Source of the DNA: Anaerolineaceae bacterium
GTDB lineage: Bacteria; Chloroflexota; Anaerolineae; Anaerolineales; Anaerolineaceae
NCBI GenBank assembly: GCA_016841525.1
Contig: JAENYZ010000004.1
Location: 124,001 to 188,000, forward strand
Direction of reading: 5' to 3'
DNA: 64,000 nucleotides
The position numbers and the translations under genes are program-made. Below the pieces are notes generated by a model. That model was not told the DNA's origin and searched no databases. It saw only the letters and a list, made by a program, of their open reading frames with translations. Positions 46,095-54,480 of the stretch are shown here, in pieces; within the stretch, counting starts at the first letter, position 1; the number at the start of each line of letters is the position of its first letter.

Positions 46095-46095
46095 T
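46077..46095. repeat. Direct repeat at tRNA-Leu 3' end (left copy, possible att site)
   Basis: CGACTCCCACCTGCCCTAT is identical to 48561-48579. It spans the T-loop to the 3' end of the tRNA, the usual target of site-specific integrases. Confidence 0.6.
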
Positions 46096-46103
46096 AGATA
46101 TAA

Positions 46104-46130
46104 AGAGCAGCATTTGTGCTGCTTTTTTGT
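46104..46130 (+). terminator. Terminator of tRNA-Leu
   Basis: AGCAGCA pairs with TGCTGCT (46106-46112 with 46117-46123), followed by TTTTTG. Confidence 0.8.
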
Positions 46131-46329
46131 TTAATATGAGTGATGAATGATGTGTTGTAGAAGGTGAGTAGTGAATGGTGAATAGTGAATGGTAAAAAAA
46201 TCATATCTTTGCGAGTGGAGCATCTGCAAAGCCTCCTGTCTACGAAGTGTCCTGTAAAGAAAGGAGTGCAAAGCCTTCTGGAAGAATGCAATCTCTGGAG
46301 GGTTCTGGTCAGGGGACCATGCTTCACCA

Positions 46330-46405
46330 AGCCTTCCCTAGCACCTAAATGTGTTCCGCTGCGCTCCAGGGGAAGGTGGCACGCCTTAGGCGTGACGGAT
46401 GAGGA
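46330..46405. repeat. Dispersed repeat R2, copy 1
   Basis: AAGCCTTCCC and GGGGAAGGTGGCACGCCTTA with AGGCGTGACGGATGAGG. The second copy (48801-48851) lacks about 30 bases in the middle. Apart from the terminator, this repeat and a relative of repeat R4 at 46301-46318, the stretch 46131-46900 shows no supported gene. Confidence 0.65.
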
Positions 46406-46900
46406 ATATACTGGGCTTTCTATGATTAGAAACTCTTGCATCATACCAGGTTGTAAGAAATAGGGGTTGATTAATTGTTGCAAAAAGTACATGAAGTTCG
46501 CTAGTCCAACAGTGATTCGCTGCAGTAATAGACTCCCTCACCCTACGAGGTTGTACAAAAAGTCAATTTTTCCCTTTTTGGATAGGAAGAAGTGGAGGAA
46601 AGCCTTGTAGTGTAGGCTTGATTGAAGGCTTCTGTCCCAATTTATTATGTAAAAATACCCTTACAGTGGGGGATGGGATTTGCCTTCATGCTTTTTGGAC
46701 AGCCTCGAACTTGGGGTGACTCATTGAACCAGGTCTCTTAACCGAATCAGAAAACATATCAAACGGTAGGCCTAATCCACACTGATAAAGCCATCAAACG
46801 CATTTGATTAAAAAATCGTGGCATTGCCAGGAGACCATCCATGAAAAAAGTCTTTCGTTTTTATTTTGAGGTTGCGCTGTTCTAGACCGTAGAATTTTGT

Positions 46901-47893
46901 TCAAATTACCTGCTGATAGCCTTCAGTTAATTGCGCCATCAACCTTTCTCTTTCATCCTCCGAGATGAACGCAGCGTCCAGAGCATTCCTATTACAATTG
47001 TAAAATTCCTCAGAACCCCATCCAAAGGTCCTGTGCAACTTTTCATACTCCTCACTCATAGTGACATTTGAAATAGTACGTGAATCAGTGTTCACCCCCA
47101 CAGAGACACCCAACCGATAGAGCTCATCAATAGGATGATCTGCATAGGTATCAAAGGTGTTCGTTTGTATATTCGAAGTCGGGCACACCTCGAGATGAAT
47201 CCGTTTCTTCCGAATAAGTTCAACCAGTTCAGGACGGTCGAGACACGGTACACCGTGTCCCATGCGTGATGGAGCAAATAAATGTACGGTATCCCATACA
47301 TTACCTGACCCACGTGCTTCTCCAGAGTGTGCAGTACAGGGAATGCCCTTATTGTGTGCATATTGAAATGCAGGCAGGTGGTCATCAAAAACATTTCCAG
47401 GTCTATCAGCCGCAATATCAAAACCAGCCACATATGTACCACGGAAATCCTCCACCAAACGCACAGTTACTAAGCTTTGTGCTGTTGAAAAGTAACGCAA
47501 TGTACACAAAATGAGACGCGCCTCAACCCCAGTGTCCTGCACAGCCTGAGCGGTTGCAGCCTCCACACATTCAACGACCTGCTGGGGTGTAAGCCCCTTG
47601 CTGGTGTGTAATAGAGGAGCAAATCGAATCTCGGCATAAAGAAGGTTGTCCTTTTGGAGTTGTTCAAACAGGTCCATTGTCACCAGGCGAAGATGTTCTT
47701 CTGTCTGCATAAGAGGAAAATTACTCGGCGCTCGCTTGAGATACTCAACCAAACTTGATTTAGCCGGAGAAATAAAATCTGCAAGGTACTGCTTATGCGT
47801 GATCGATGGATCAATTTGTGAGACAACCTTATAACTGAGCGAGCAGTCTAGATGAAGGTGCAATTCAACTTTTGGGAATTTTGTCCAATCCAT
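46901..47893 (-). CDS. Adenosine deaminase family protein
   Basis: The product is a 330-residue amidohydrolase that would deaminate adenosine or a related aminopurine nucleoside. The first metal site reads VELHLHLDCS, where most adenosine deaminases have LDG. The rest of the site is present: HSGEARG, MGHGV and NTDSRT, where the second Asp of the usual NTDD is Ser. GFDIAADRPG is the family's mid-protein block. Length is normal. It is the only intact gene between the two tRNA-Leu 3' ends. Purine salvage with the nucleoside importer at 14 kb is possible. Confidence 0.85.
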   Translation of the reverse strand: MDWTKFPKVELHLHLDCSLSYKVVSQIDPSITHKQYLADFISPAKSSLVEYLKRAPSNFPLMQTEEHLRLVTMDLFEQLQKDNLLYAEIRFAPLLHTSKGLTPQQVVECVEAATAQAVQDTGVEARLILCTLRYFSTAQSLVTVRLVEDFRGTYVAGFDIAADRPGNVFDDHLPAFQYAHNKGIPCTAHSGEARGSGNVWDTVHLFAPSRMGHGVPCLDRPELVELIRKKRIHLEVCPTSNIQTNTFDTYADHPIDELYRLGVSVGVNTDSRTISNVTMSEEYEKLHRTFGWGSEEFYNCNRNALDAAFISEDERERLMAQLTEGYQQVI

Positions 47894-47998
47894 CTTCCTA
47901 CCTCCTTAATTTAGGAATAGCGGAACCATTTCATTTTGATAAGTTTCTAAATAATCGACCTCAATCATAATTCGTGTGCATCTCTAACGAAGTAATTT

Positions 47999-48360
47999 TT
48001 AGAGCGAAGAACCAAATTTTATAAACTCTTCCCATGCACTGATGATTTCATCAGGTAGTAAGCCAAAACTAACTTCTTCCACCTTCACTTCTATAAGCAT
48101 TTTCAACGTACGCTTTTCGTTATTTTCAACCAATGGCTTTCTCTCCAACGTGAATTAAATCTTCTCACGAACCGCTCCTCGTCTACTTTGTTTTGCCGCA
48201 GGTCATTCCACCCGAAGCGTATAGCCTCTTCCACTGAGTCACCATAACTAGGATTTTACTTACTGATGTGCTTGTCGTAGAAAATAATCCAGATTTCATT
48301 CTTAACCTTAGGGTGGAAAGCGAGCCAGTCATGGAATTAATCTCGTGAAGTCAACTTCAT
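47999..48360 (-). pseudogene. Broken YdeI/OmpD-associated family gene
   Basis: Reading from ATG 48360 on the minus strand gives MKLTSRD, stop, FHDWLAFHPKVKNEIWIIFY, DKHISK, stop, NPSYGDSVEEAIRFGW and VDEERFVRRFNSRWRESHWL. After a frameshift near 48140 it continues as ENNEKRTLKMLIEVKVEE and ends at 47999. The order (R-D-F..WL, E-W-F-Y-K, YGDSVEEA..FGW, DEERF..F..R, NW/HW, then a KRTLKMLIE segment) matches YdeI-family proteins. In-frame TAA codons lie at 48337-48339 and 48256-48258. The gene is dead by at least three lesions. Confidence 0.65.
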
Positions 48361-48560
48361 CCATTCACCAGTTTCATAAAATATTAATAATATAATTGTG
48401 CAATGGAATCTGTGGTGTGGATAGGTTGGCAGCGTTATGCCTTACTTGAGCAGATAATGCAACGCTCAAAACTGCTCACCGTTATACAAGATTAAAAATA
48501 TTATATATTATGCAGAATTGAAAAACAAGCGAATACAATGCCTATATGGTATTATTGTTC

Positions 48561-48579
48561 CGACTCCCACCTGCCCTAT
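48561..48579. repeat. Direct repeat of tRNA-Leu 3' end (right copy, possible att site)
   Basis: A 19-base exact copy of 46077-46095 with no tRNA body before it. Like the real gene it is followed by a GC-rich terminator hairpin and TTTTTTGTTTAAT. Confidence 0.6.
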
Positions 48580-48596
48580 GAAAATTTCAAAAAGAG

Positions 48597-48620
48597 AGCG
48601 GCGTTACTGCCGCTTTTTTG
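48597..48620 (+). terminator. Terminator after the tRNA-Leu remnant
   Basis: AGCGGC pairs with GCCGCT (48597-48602 with 48609-48614), followed by TTTTTG. It parallels the terminator of the intact tRNA. Confidence 0.65.
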
Positions 48621-48800
48621 TTTAATGGGGTGAGTGGGGATTGGTGAGTGGTAACCTATGCCCGCCAGGAAATTGCGACAAGCTGAGTGCCACCAAGGCA
48701 CATTAACGAAGTGCCAGGCGGCAAGTGCCGCCGGCTAACAAAGCGAAGCAATCTCCTGATGGTTCAGGTCACATGAATTCAACCACGCCTCAAAATCAGT

Positions 48801-48851
48801 AAGCCTTCCCTTGGGGGAAGGTGGCACGCCAAAGGCGTGACGGATGAGGGA
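48801..48851. repeat. Dispersed repeat R2, copy 2
   Basis: AAGCCTTCCCTTGGGGGAAG continuing to GGTGGCACGCCAAAGGCGTG and ACGGATGAGG. It lies about 220 bases after the right tRNA remnant, as copy 1 lies about 235 bases after the intact tRNA. Confidence 0.65.
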
Positions 48852-48898
48852 TAATGTAGATCCTTTATGTTGTATTCACATATCTCTGATGGTAAAGC

Positions 48899-49462
48899 TC
48901 AGATTCGGATTAATTCTCCATGTTTTACTGCTCCCCTGTAACCTGACCCCTCATTTGCTTGTAAAATATCTTCACATGTTTTATCGCGCTTTTGAAGAAA
49001 ATGAATTAACAGCCAGAGGAAAACACAACCACCTAGTAAATAGGAGGCTAAAATAACAGATTGGAGATAATGTCCACTTTCTATCAAAGGAACAAGGTTA
49101 GCACCCATAACTGCAAAGCCAATTGATAAGCCATTTCCAATTAGGAAAATATTATATATCACTCTTCCAGAAATCTCTTTATATCCAGCCACCTCAAAAC
49201 CTTTCTCCCAATTTCTCAATTGCGGAGCAGCCTTAAGCGCCAACCAAATCGCGATAAATTCTTCATAGCCTAAATTGAACGAAAAGAAATAAATACATCG
49301 TTCAACAATTCCCATCAGCACTGCCATGTACCCAAAAGGTCTGATCAGCGGGGTTTCTTTTCTTAATGGTTTCCAGAGTTTCTTCATTATTATTTCAATC
49401 ACTTGCCCACCGATTAAAATTGAATAAACTAGGCCCAGGCTAATAGCGACTATCGACCGCAT
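48899..49462 (-). CDS. Unknown multi-pass membrane protein
   Basis: The product has about 187 residues with four hydrophobic segments and a basic loop (KKLWKPLRKETPLIRPFG) after the first. The C-terminus is hydrophilic (KRDKTCEDILQANEGSGYRG). ATG 49462 is preferred to the longer frame because AAGGAGG lies seven bases upstream. No family is recognised. The 370 bases between it and the next gene hold nothing I can support. Confidence 0.6.
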   Translation of the reverse strand: MRSIVAISLGLVYSILIGGQVIEIIMKKLWKPLRKETPLIRPFGYMAVLMGIVERCIYFFSFNLGYEEFIAIWLALKAAPQLRNWEKGFEVAGYKEISGRVIYNIFLIGNGLSIGFAVMGANLVPLIESGHYLQSVILASYLLGGCVFLWLLIHFLQKRDKTCEDILQANEGSGYRGAVKHGELIRI

Positions 49463-49832
49463 TTCATTTCCTCCTTGAAAAAATATTTCGATTTCTGAAG
49501 TTACAAGTTGTTTAGTGATCATTGATAATTCAGTATTATTACACAATTCTTAAAAACAGTCCCCAGCATCATAAACCCTGATTCACATCGCTTTTCAAAA
49601 TCAAGCTTTTTTATCAAATCCCCCCCTTTGCAAAGGACGCTCGAGGGCATGTCGACCGTCCAGCAAATGGACACATTTTCAGTTACCAGTTAATTCATCC
49701 AAAGGACTAAGCCAAGAATAATGCGCATCATACTTCATCACTGTCAACCAAGGATGCTGCCCATCAGTTGGTTATTGTGGCATAATTAATCCCAAACCAG
49801 AATAAAATTATGATCTCTGAAAAGATAAAGCC

Positions 49833-50951
49833 ATGACAGATACCAATCTCGCCCTTCAAGTCTGGAATCACAAATTCCGAAACCCGGTAATCCCTGCCGC
49901 AGGCCCAAATGTGGGTTCGGGCAGGATGGTGCGGCGTGCAGCTGAAGGCGGCGCAGGGGGCTTGTTGACCAAAACCATATCGAGCGTGGCCGCCCCTGTT
50001 CCCCATCCCAACATGGTGCGCTTCGCAAAAGATAATCTGCTCAACACAGAACTTTGGAGTGAGCGCTCACCTGAAGATTGGTTTGACCGCGAATATGACA
50101 TCGCCCTCGCCGCAGCACGGGAATTTGACCTGCCGTTGATCGGCAGCCTGGGATATAGCCCTGAAGAACTGGCTGCATTAGGTCCACGACTGGAGCAAAA
50201 GGGGGTTGAAATACTGGAATTTTCCATCCACTACCTTGACGAGAAGCGCCTGACGGAAACTGCCCAAGCCTTACGCAGCGCGGTCTCATTACCAATCATT
50301 GCCAAACTCAGCCCACATGCCGGTGACCTGGGCGAAATCGCGCGACTGCTGGACCCATTTGTGGATGGATTTAGCTGTATCAACAGTTTTGGACCAGGGT
50401 TAATGATCGACATTGAACATGGAACATCACCGCTTGGCTCTCAGTATGGGTTTGGTTGGCTGTCAGGTCCGGCATTAAAACCGCTTGCCGTCCGATGTGT
50501 ATTTGAAGTTGCCCGGGTCACGGATAAACCCGTGATTGGCGTGGGAGGTGTAACCCGTGGGGAAGACGTTATCGAGTTCATGATGGCTGGGGCATCGCTG
50601 GTAGGCGTTTGCACCGCCGCAATCCTCAAGGGATGGCATGTGTATGGAAAGATCGCTGCAGAAGCCGCCCGCTGGCTTGAGGCACACGGTTATCAGGATA
50701 TTGAAGAAATCAAAGGCTTGTATCTCAACAGGTATCGGCAGGGACAGGAGGTGGTCACCACCATTGAGAAAACAGCATGGGTGAACGAAACAGTATGCAA
50801 AGCATGTTCACAATGTGAGAAAGTATGCCAGTTTGATGCGATCTCGGCGCCTTTAAAACAAATCGCCAAAATCAATAGCGATCAATGCACGGCCTGCGGA
50901 TTGTGCGTCTCGGTCTGTCCCTTCGATGCGATCGAAATGATCTCTCGATGA
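49833..50951 (+). CDS. Dihydroorotate dehydrogenase-like flavoprotein with C-terminal ferredoxin domain
   Basis: The product has 372 residues. An FMN barrel (1-300) resembles dihydroorotate and dihydropyrimidine dehydrogenases: NPVIPAAGPNVGSG at the start, GWLSGPALKPLAVRCVFEV and IGVGGVTRGEDVIEFMMAGA as the FMN phosphate site. Residues 322-332 (CKACSQCEKVC) and 352-362 (CTACGLCVSVC) are two [4Fe-4S] motifs. The segment that normally carries the catalytic Cys or Ser (NLSCPN) reads EFSIHYLDEKRL, so neither the active base nor the pattern is conserved. It is an oxidoreductase of unknown substrate. Confidence 0.7.
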   Translation: MTDTNLALQVWNHKFRNPVIPAAGPNVGSGRMVRRAAEGGAGGLLTKTISSVAAPVPHPNMVRFAKDNLLNTELWSERSPEDWFDREYDIALAAAREFDLPLIGSLGYSPEELAALGPRLEQKGVEILEFSIHYLDEKRLTETAQALRSAVSLPIIAKLSPHAGDLGEIARLLDPFVDGFSCINSFGPGLMIDIEHGTSPLGSQYGFGWLSGPALKPLAVRCVFEVARVTDKPVIGVGGVTRGEDVIEFMMAGASLVGVCTAAILKGWHVYGKIAAEAARWLEAHGYQDIEEIKGLYLNRYRQGQEVVTTIEKTAWVNETVCKACSQCEKVCQFDAISAPLKQIAKINSDQCTACGLCVSVCPFDAIEMISR

Positions 50952-51053
50952 GCTGTGCCTTATGCAAGGTTAAACAGCCTTTGGGGAAAATTATGCCAAA
51001 AGGCCGATTACTCTTTACAAGAAACGCGTAGAGGGACCAAGCCACCTCTCATT

Positions 51054-51077
51054 GGATCAGGACTCCTAACCTGAACC
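51054..51077. repeat. Palindromic repeat R4
   Basis: GGATCAGGACTCCTAACCTG with AACC is an imperfect palindrome. Related copies lie at 48761, 52135, 55976, 56153 and 62775. The surrounding gap (50952-51343) otherwise shows only G/C-run repeats near 51130-51200. Confidence 0.55.
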
Positions 51078-51343
51078 AGCGCACCTACAGAAATCAACAA
51101 GCCTTCACTGAACACTGCCCATCACCCAGCCTTTCACCCGCGGAGAGAGGGGCAAGCCTTTGTAATCCCATTACCCTAGCAGGTCAGGTTGGGGGTGAGG
51201 GTGTGAGGCATAACCTTGTTGGAGAGTCATTTCGTTGTGCATTTAAGTACTTCGATCCTTTAGGTTACTTCTTTGCTGCAGTTCAAGGTTTCACGGAAAG
51301 GAGATTACCCTAACTTAATCATCTAAACGAAGCTCTCTAATGA

Positions 51344-52066
51344 TTAATCCTTCTCTATCAGCGGGAGATAAGAAAACGTTGAAGGCGTTTGATAATAAAT
51401 TCGAAAGCCGCATACCTGCTGAGCAGAACCCAAGGAGTTCGAACTCCATTGAACAACATAGGCGTAATAATCGTAATCTACAACATGTTCGAATTCAGCA
51501 GTTGTCGCATAAGATTTACCAGTACCGCTGGAAGAAACACCGAATTCTTCGACGATTTCCCCAAATAGATCATATATTGTAAGATATGCTGCCGAATTGG
51601 ATGAGTCGTTTTGGTCATTATAATACATGCGAAAGTACTTTATTGTAGAACCTTGTTCTAAATAAAGGGGTGTCGTAAACCAGGTATATTGATCACCACT
51701 CAAAGCATACAGGCATCCTCCTTGACCACCTACGCTCCATTCAACATTGGATTCACGTGGCGTCAGGACTGAGCCTGCCACTCGCAGGGATGCGTTATAA
51801 CTCACTCTTTCTTCCGAGTCTACCGGATCAAGCCTGAACGGAAGATCAGGTGGGCTTTGAATTTGAATGCCTTCAGGGATCGGTGCGCTCGTATTCCATG
51901 GAATGGCTTCACTATTGTCTTCCTGGACTGGTTCATTGCTGGACCGAGCAGGTACTTGTGGCTCATTATCAATATTCTGAGCCCAGCTATAACCATTAAC
52001 CAAGATCAAAGACATACAAACAAAACCAAATATCAAAGCTGCCAATTGAGATAGTTTTTTCTTCAC
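51344..52066 (-). CDS. Exported protein with LPLI-type C-terminal tail
   Basis: The product has 240 residues. A signal peptide (about 1-30, hydrophobic LAALIFGFVCMSLILV, cleavage likely after SWA) is followed by an acidic linker and a beta-rich domain of about 150 residues with two cysteines (GGCLYALSG and QQVCGFRI). It ends TFSYLPLIEKD, the same kind of tail as three larger exported proteins downstream. The start is GTG 52066 with AAAGGAG upstream. Function is unknown; the fold may be a beta-sandwich. Confidence 0.65.
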   Translation of the reverse strand: MKKKLSQLAALIFGFVCMSLILVNGYSWAQNIDNEPQVPARSSNEPVQEDNSEAIPWNTSAPIPEGIQIQSPPDLPFRLDPVDSEERVSYNASLRVAGSVLTPRESNVEWSVGGQGGCLYALSGDQYTWFTTPLYLEQGSTIKYFRMYYNDQNDSSNSAAYLTIYDLFGEIVEEFGVSSSGTGKSYATTAEFEHVVDYDYYAYVVQWSSNSLGSAQQVCGFRIYYQTPSTFSYLPLIEKD

Positions 52067-52134
52067 CTTTATGCTCCTTTCTTACTTCACTAAACAATTT
52101 TTTTAGAAAACAAATTCATTTGTATTACTGATAA

Positions 52135-52154
52135 TTCAGGTCAGGTGACCTGAA
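52135..52154. repeat. Palindromic repeat R4
   Basis: TTCAGGTC and GACCTGAA form an 8-bp stem around AGGT, in the leader region of the exported protein on the minus strand. Confidence 0.55.
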
Positions 52155-52274
52155 GCAAAAACAGACAAATTTTGAGGTTTAGATATTTGAACAAGACTGA
52201 CAAATTCAGAAAAGTAATACTTGCAGTTTGATTAAAAGACATAAAAAGAGCAAAGTCTGGCTATTGTTTCAGGG

Positions 52275-52425
52275 TTAATCGGAAGCACAACGAATCCTAT
52301 AGAATGTGCTATCATCGTTGTTTGGGGGTTGAAATTGCACTGATTTGAGCAGAAACTACAGGGAAACGAGATATCAGACTGAAACCCACAATACAAGGAA
52401 TGATAAACAAGACAAACCTTTTCAT
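52275..52425 (-). pseudogene. Remnant of a small exported protein
   Basis: A strong GAAAGGAG site precedes ATG 52425, which opens a clean signal peptide (MKRFVLFIIPCIVGFSLISR, then FPVVSAQ). The frame stops at 52312 after 37 residues, but a shift of one frame continues as PPNNDDSTFYRIRCASD and stops at 52275. It may be a frameshifted ~50-residue exported peptide gene. The rest of the gap 52067-52875 has no feature I can support. Confidence 0.35.
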
Positions 52426-52875
52426 TTGAACTCCTTTCAACTCCTAAAAACCCCCATATCTAGTTAAATTATATATGAATTTAATTCATTGTGTAAATAT
52501 CCTGGTGAGATTGTCTAATATAAAATTTTTTGTAATCACAATGGTTTGATTTAGATTTCTCCTTTCTTGCATGGTTTGGGGTTTGTACTTCAACAATGGT
52601 TGGGCTAAAAATATTCTGAAAGAATTACTTCTTTCTATGTATTTTCACTGCGGGGGAAATACCATTAGGAAAACCTTGCCAGTAACCAAGAACGGATCAT
52701 ATTTGAAATAATGAGCCCAAATTGTATATAATATTCATAATTATTAGCCTTATCTCTAACCGCGTCTCCCCCTGGCTGCAATAAGTAGAAATCCACTTTT
52801 ACTAAACCCCTGTCAACAATTTCGTTTTTAACAACAAAATTAATTAACAAAAACACGACAAAATTTGGAGGGCTT

Positions 52876-53193
52876 ATGCCAAAAACAAATTTAGGCAAAT
52901 GGTCGGTAGGGTTAATTCTCATCATGTTTGTGTTATTCTTCATCGGCACATCACTCACAGATACATTATATGAATCGGTGCCTGCTGGCGGCACAATATT
53001 GGCGGATATCTCCAGCAGACCAGCTTTAGCACTTTCAATGCTCCTAGGAATGGCTGCTGGCTTTTCAGCCTTAGTAACGGGACTCATCAGCATCCTCAAA
53101 CAAAAAGAGCGCTCACTTCTGGTTTTTGCATCCACATTGATTGGCGCAGGACTCACGCTGTTTCTCATTGCTGAAGTCTTATTTCCCCACTAA
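52876..53193 (+). CDS. Small multi-pass membrane protein
   Basis: The product has 105 residues with three hydrophobic helices (about 9-28, 52-75 and 81-101) separated by a short extracytoplasmic loop and a basic KQKER cytoplasmic turn. TTTGGAGGG lies before ATG 52876. I recognise no family; topology resembles small DUF-type membrane proteins. The following 298 bases are featureless. Confidence 0.6.
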   Translation: MPKTNLGKWSVGLILIMFVLFFIGTSLTDTLYESVPAGGTILADISSRPALALSMLLGMAAGFSALVTGLISILKQKERSLLVFASTLIGAGLTLFLIAEVLFPH

Positions 53194-53491
53194 TGGTTTA
53201 CAGGTCAATTGTGAAGATTAAACCTCTAAACTGACACATTGATACTTTGGGAGTTTTCACAGGTCCTTCCACGGTAATCGAAGTGAAAGTCAATAAAACC
53301 GGCTTCCAGTGATTAGAACACCAAACCCTTGGGCAACCCAGCATCTTAACCTGCAGATATTTCCACCACAGATCAATTGTAAGTAAGCCTATTTATAATA
53401 AAAAGTTTTTTACGTCAAGTCATCTACATTCAATAAGGTGCTGAAACCTATCATGTATCTGATCAAATAAATCAAAAACGAGGAAAATAAA

Positions 53492-54244
53492 ATGACCTCA
53501 AACAGGAATGTTTATCCAAATCCAGGACCAACCGACACCACCGGTCCTTACACTATCTATTCTGCAGGAGCGCTGTTTACACAGGATGAGTTAGCCACGA
53601 ATGTCATGATCAAGGAAGCTGTTTGGCGATTATCCAAGGGAAAATTTCAAATCTTTCTACCGCAATCAAGAGAAGTACAGGAATTGACCATGCCTAACAT
53701 TGAAGTCCATATTAGAAACACTGATCTATTGGAGGTAATCAAGGCTGACATCATTCTGGGACGATTTGATGGTCCCGAATTGGATTCGGGGACAGTGCTA
53801 GAATTTGCAACTGCAAAATTCCTTGGCAAGCCAACAGTTATCCTGCGCTGCGACTTTCGACGGATGGTATTCGTAGGCGAAAATGGGCCATATAATTCGA
53901 TGGTCAAGAATTGGCCTCGAACTGTAGAAATACATTTACACTCTTTTGAAATTTGGGGTAATTTGTTAGCCGGAGAAAGGAAAAGCCGCACAGGCAGCGA
54001 TACATTGCATGGTATTATCGAGGCGGAATTAGGCACTTTGCAGAAGAGCGTGGAGGAAATTGCAAAACAGGTTATCGCTGCTTTGGAAACAGTTATTGAA
54101 ATGGAATCGCCCTATCCACCAGAGTATCAAGAGGTGGTATATCACGCTTTCAGGTACAGTCTTGGAAGTGGGTTCGACCAATTGCTGAGCGAAAAAGCGC
54201 TGGATAAGATTATTCAAAGACTCACAGATAACGGCACGCTGTAA
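53492..54244 (+). CDS. Nucleoside 2-deoxyribosyltransferase-like protein
   Basis: The product has 250 residues. The N-terminal ~130 match the NDT-like Rossmann fold: YSAGALFTQDELATN opens the fold and DIILGRFDGPELDSGTVLEF with AKFLGKPTV carries the D..D.GT.E...A...GKP signature of the family. The C-terminal ~110 residues are helical and unassigned. Such enzymes cleave or transfer deoxyribose between bases; some relatives act in nucleotide-signal defence, but there is no partner here to support that. Confidence 0.7.
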   Translation: MTSNRNVYPNPGPTDTTGPYTIYSAGALFTQDELATNVMIKEAVWRLSKGKFQIFLPQSREVQELTMPNIEVHIRNTDLLEVIKADIILGRFDGPELDSGTVLEFATAKFLGKPTVILRCDFRRMVFVGENGPYNSMVKNWPRTVEIHLHSFEIWGNLLAGERKSRTGSDTLHGIIEAELGTLQKSVEEIAKQVIAALETVIEMESPYPPEYQEVVYHAFRYSLGSGFDQLLSEKALDKIIQRLTDNGTL

Positions 54245-54480
54245 AATCTACATAAAATCCGACCTGCTCCAGAAAATTAAGATAATCATAGTGGTGATTG
54301 TTATTGGTAATTTCATCAATGATCAACTGTTACGATATTGATTAACTGAGCGCTGAAATTTTAGCAAATAATCTTAAAATTTGTATCGACCTATCTCTAA
54401 GTCTGCTAATACCTGACAAGACGCAAGTATTTTCCTTGTGTGGTATTGCCCATAGACCAAGCCATACGATGAAATGAGCT

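Noticed and set aside
46185-46463. 92-codon frame downstream of tRNA-Leu
   Set aside because: Its sequence overlaps repeat R2 and shows no protein-like pattern or ribosome site.
48561-48579. Second tRNA-Leu gene
   Set aside because: Only the last 19 bases of the tRNA are present; acceptor 5' strand, D-arm and anticodon arm are missing.
53492-54244. Anti-phage defence role for the deoxyribosyltransferase-like gene
   Set aside because: No nucleotide cyclase, effector or sensor gene is adjacent; the neighbours are an unrelated small membrane protein and repeat proteins.
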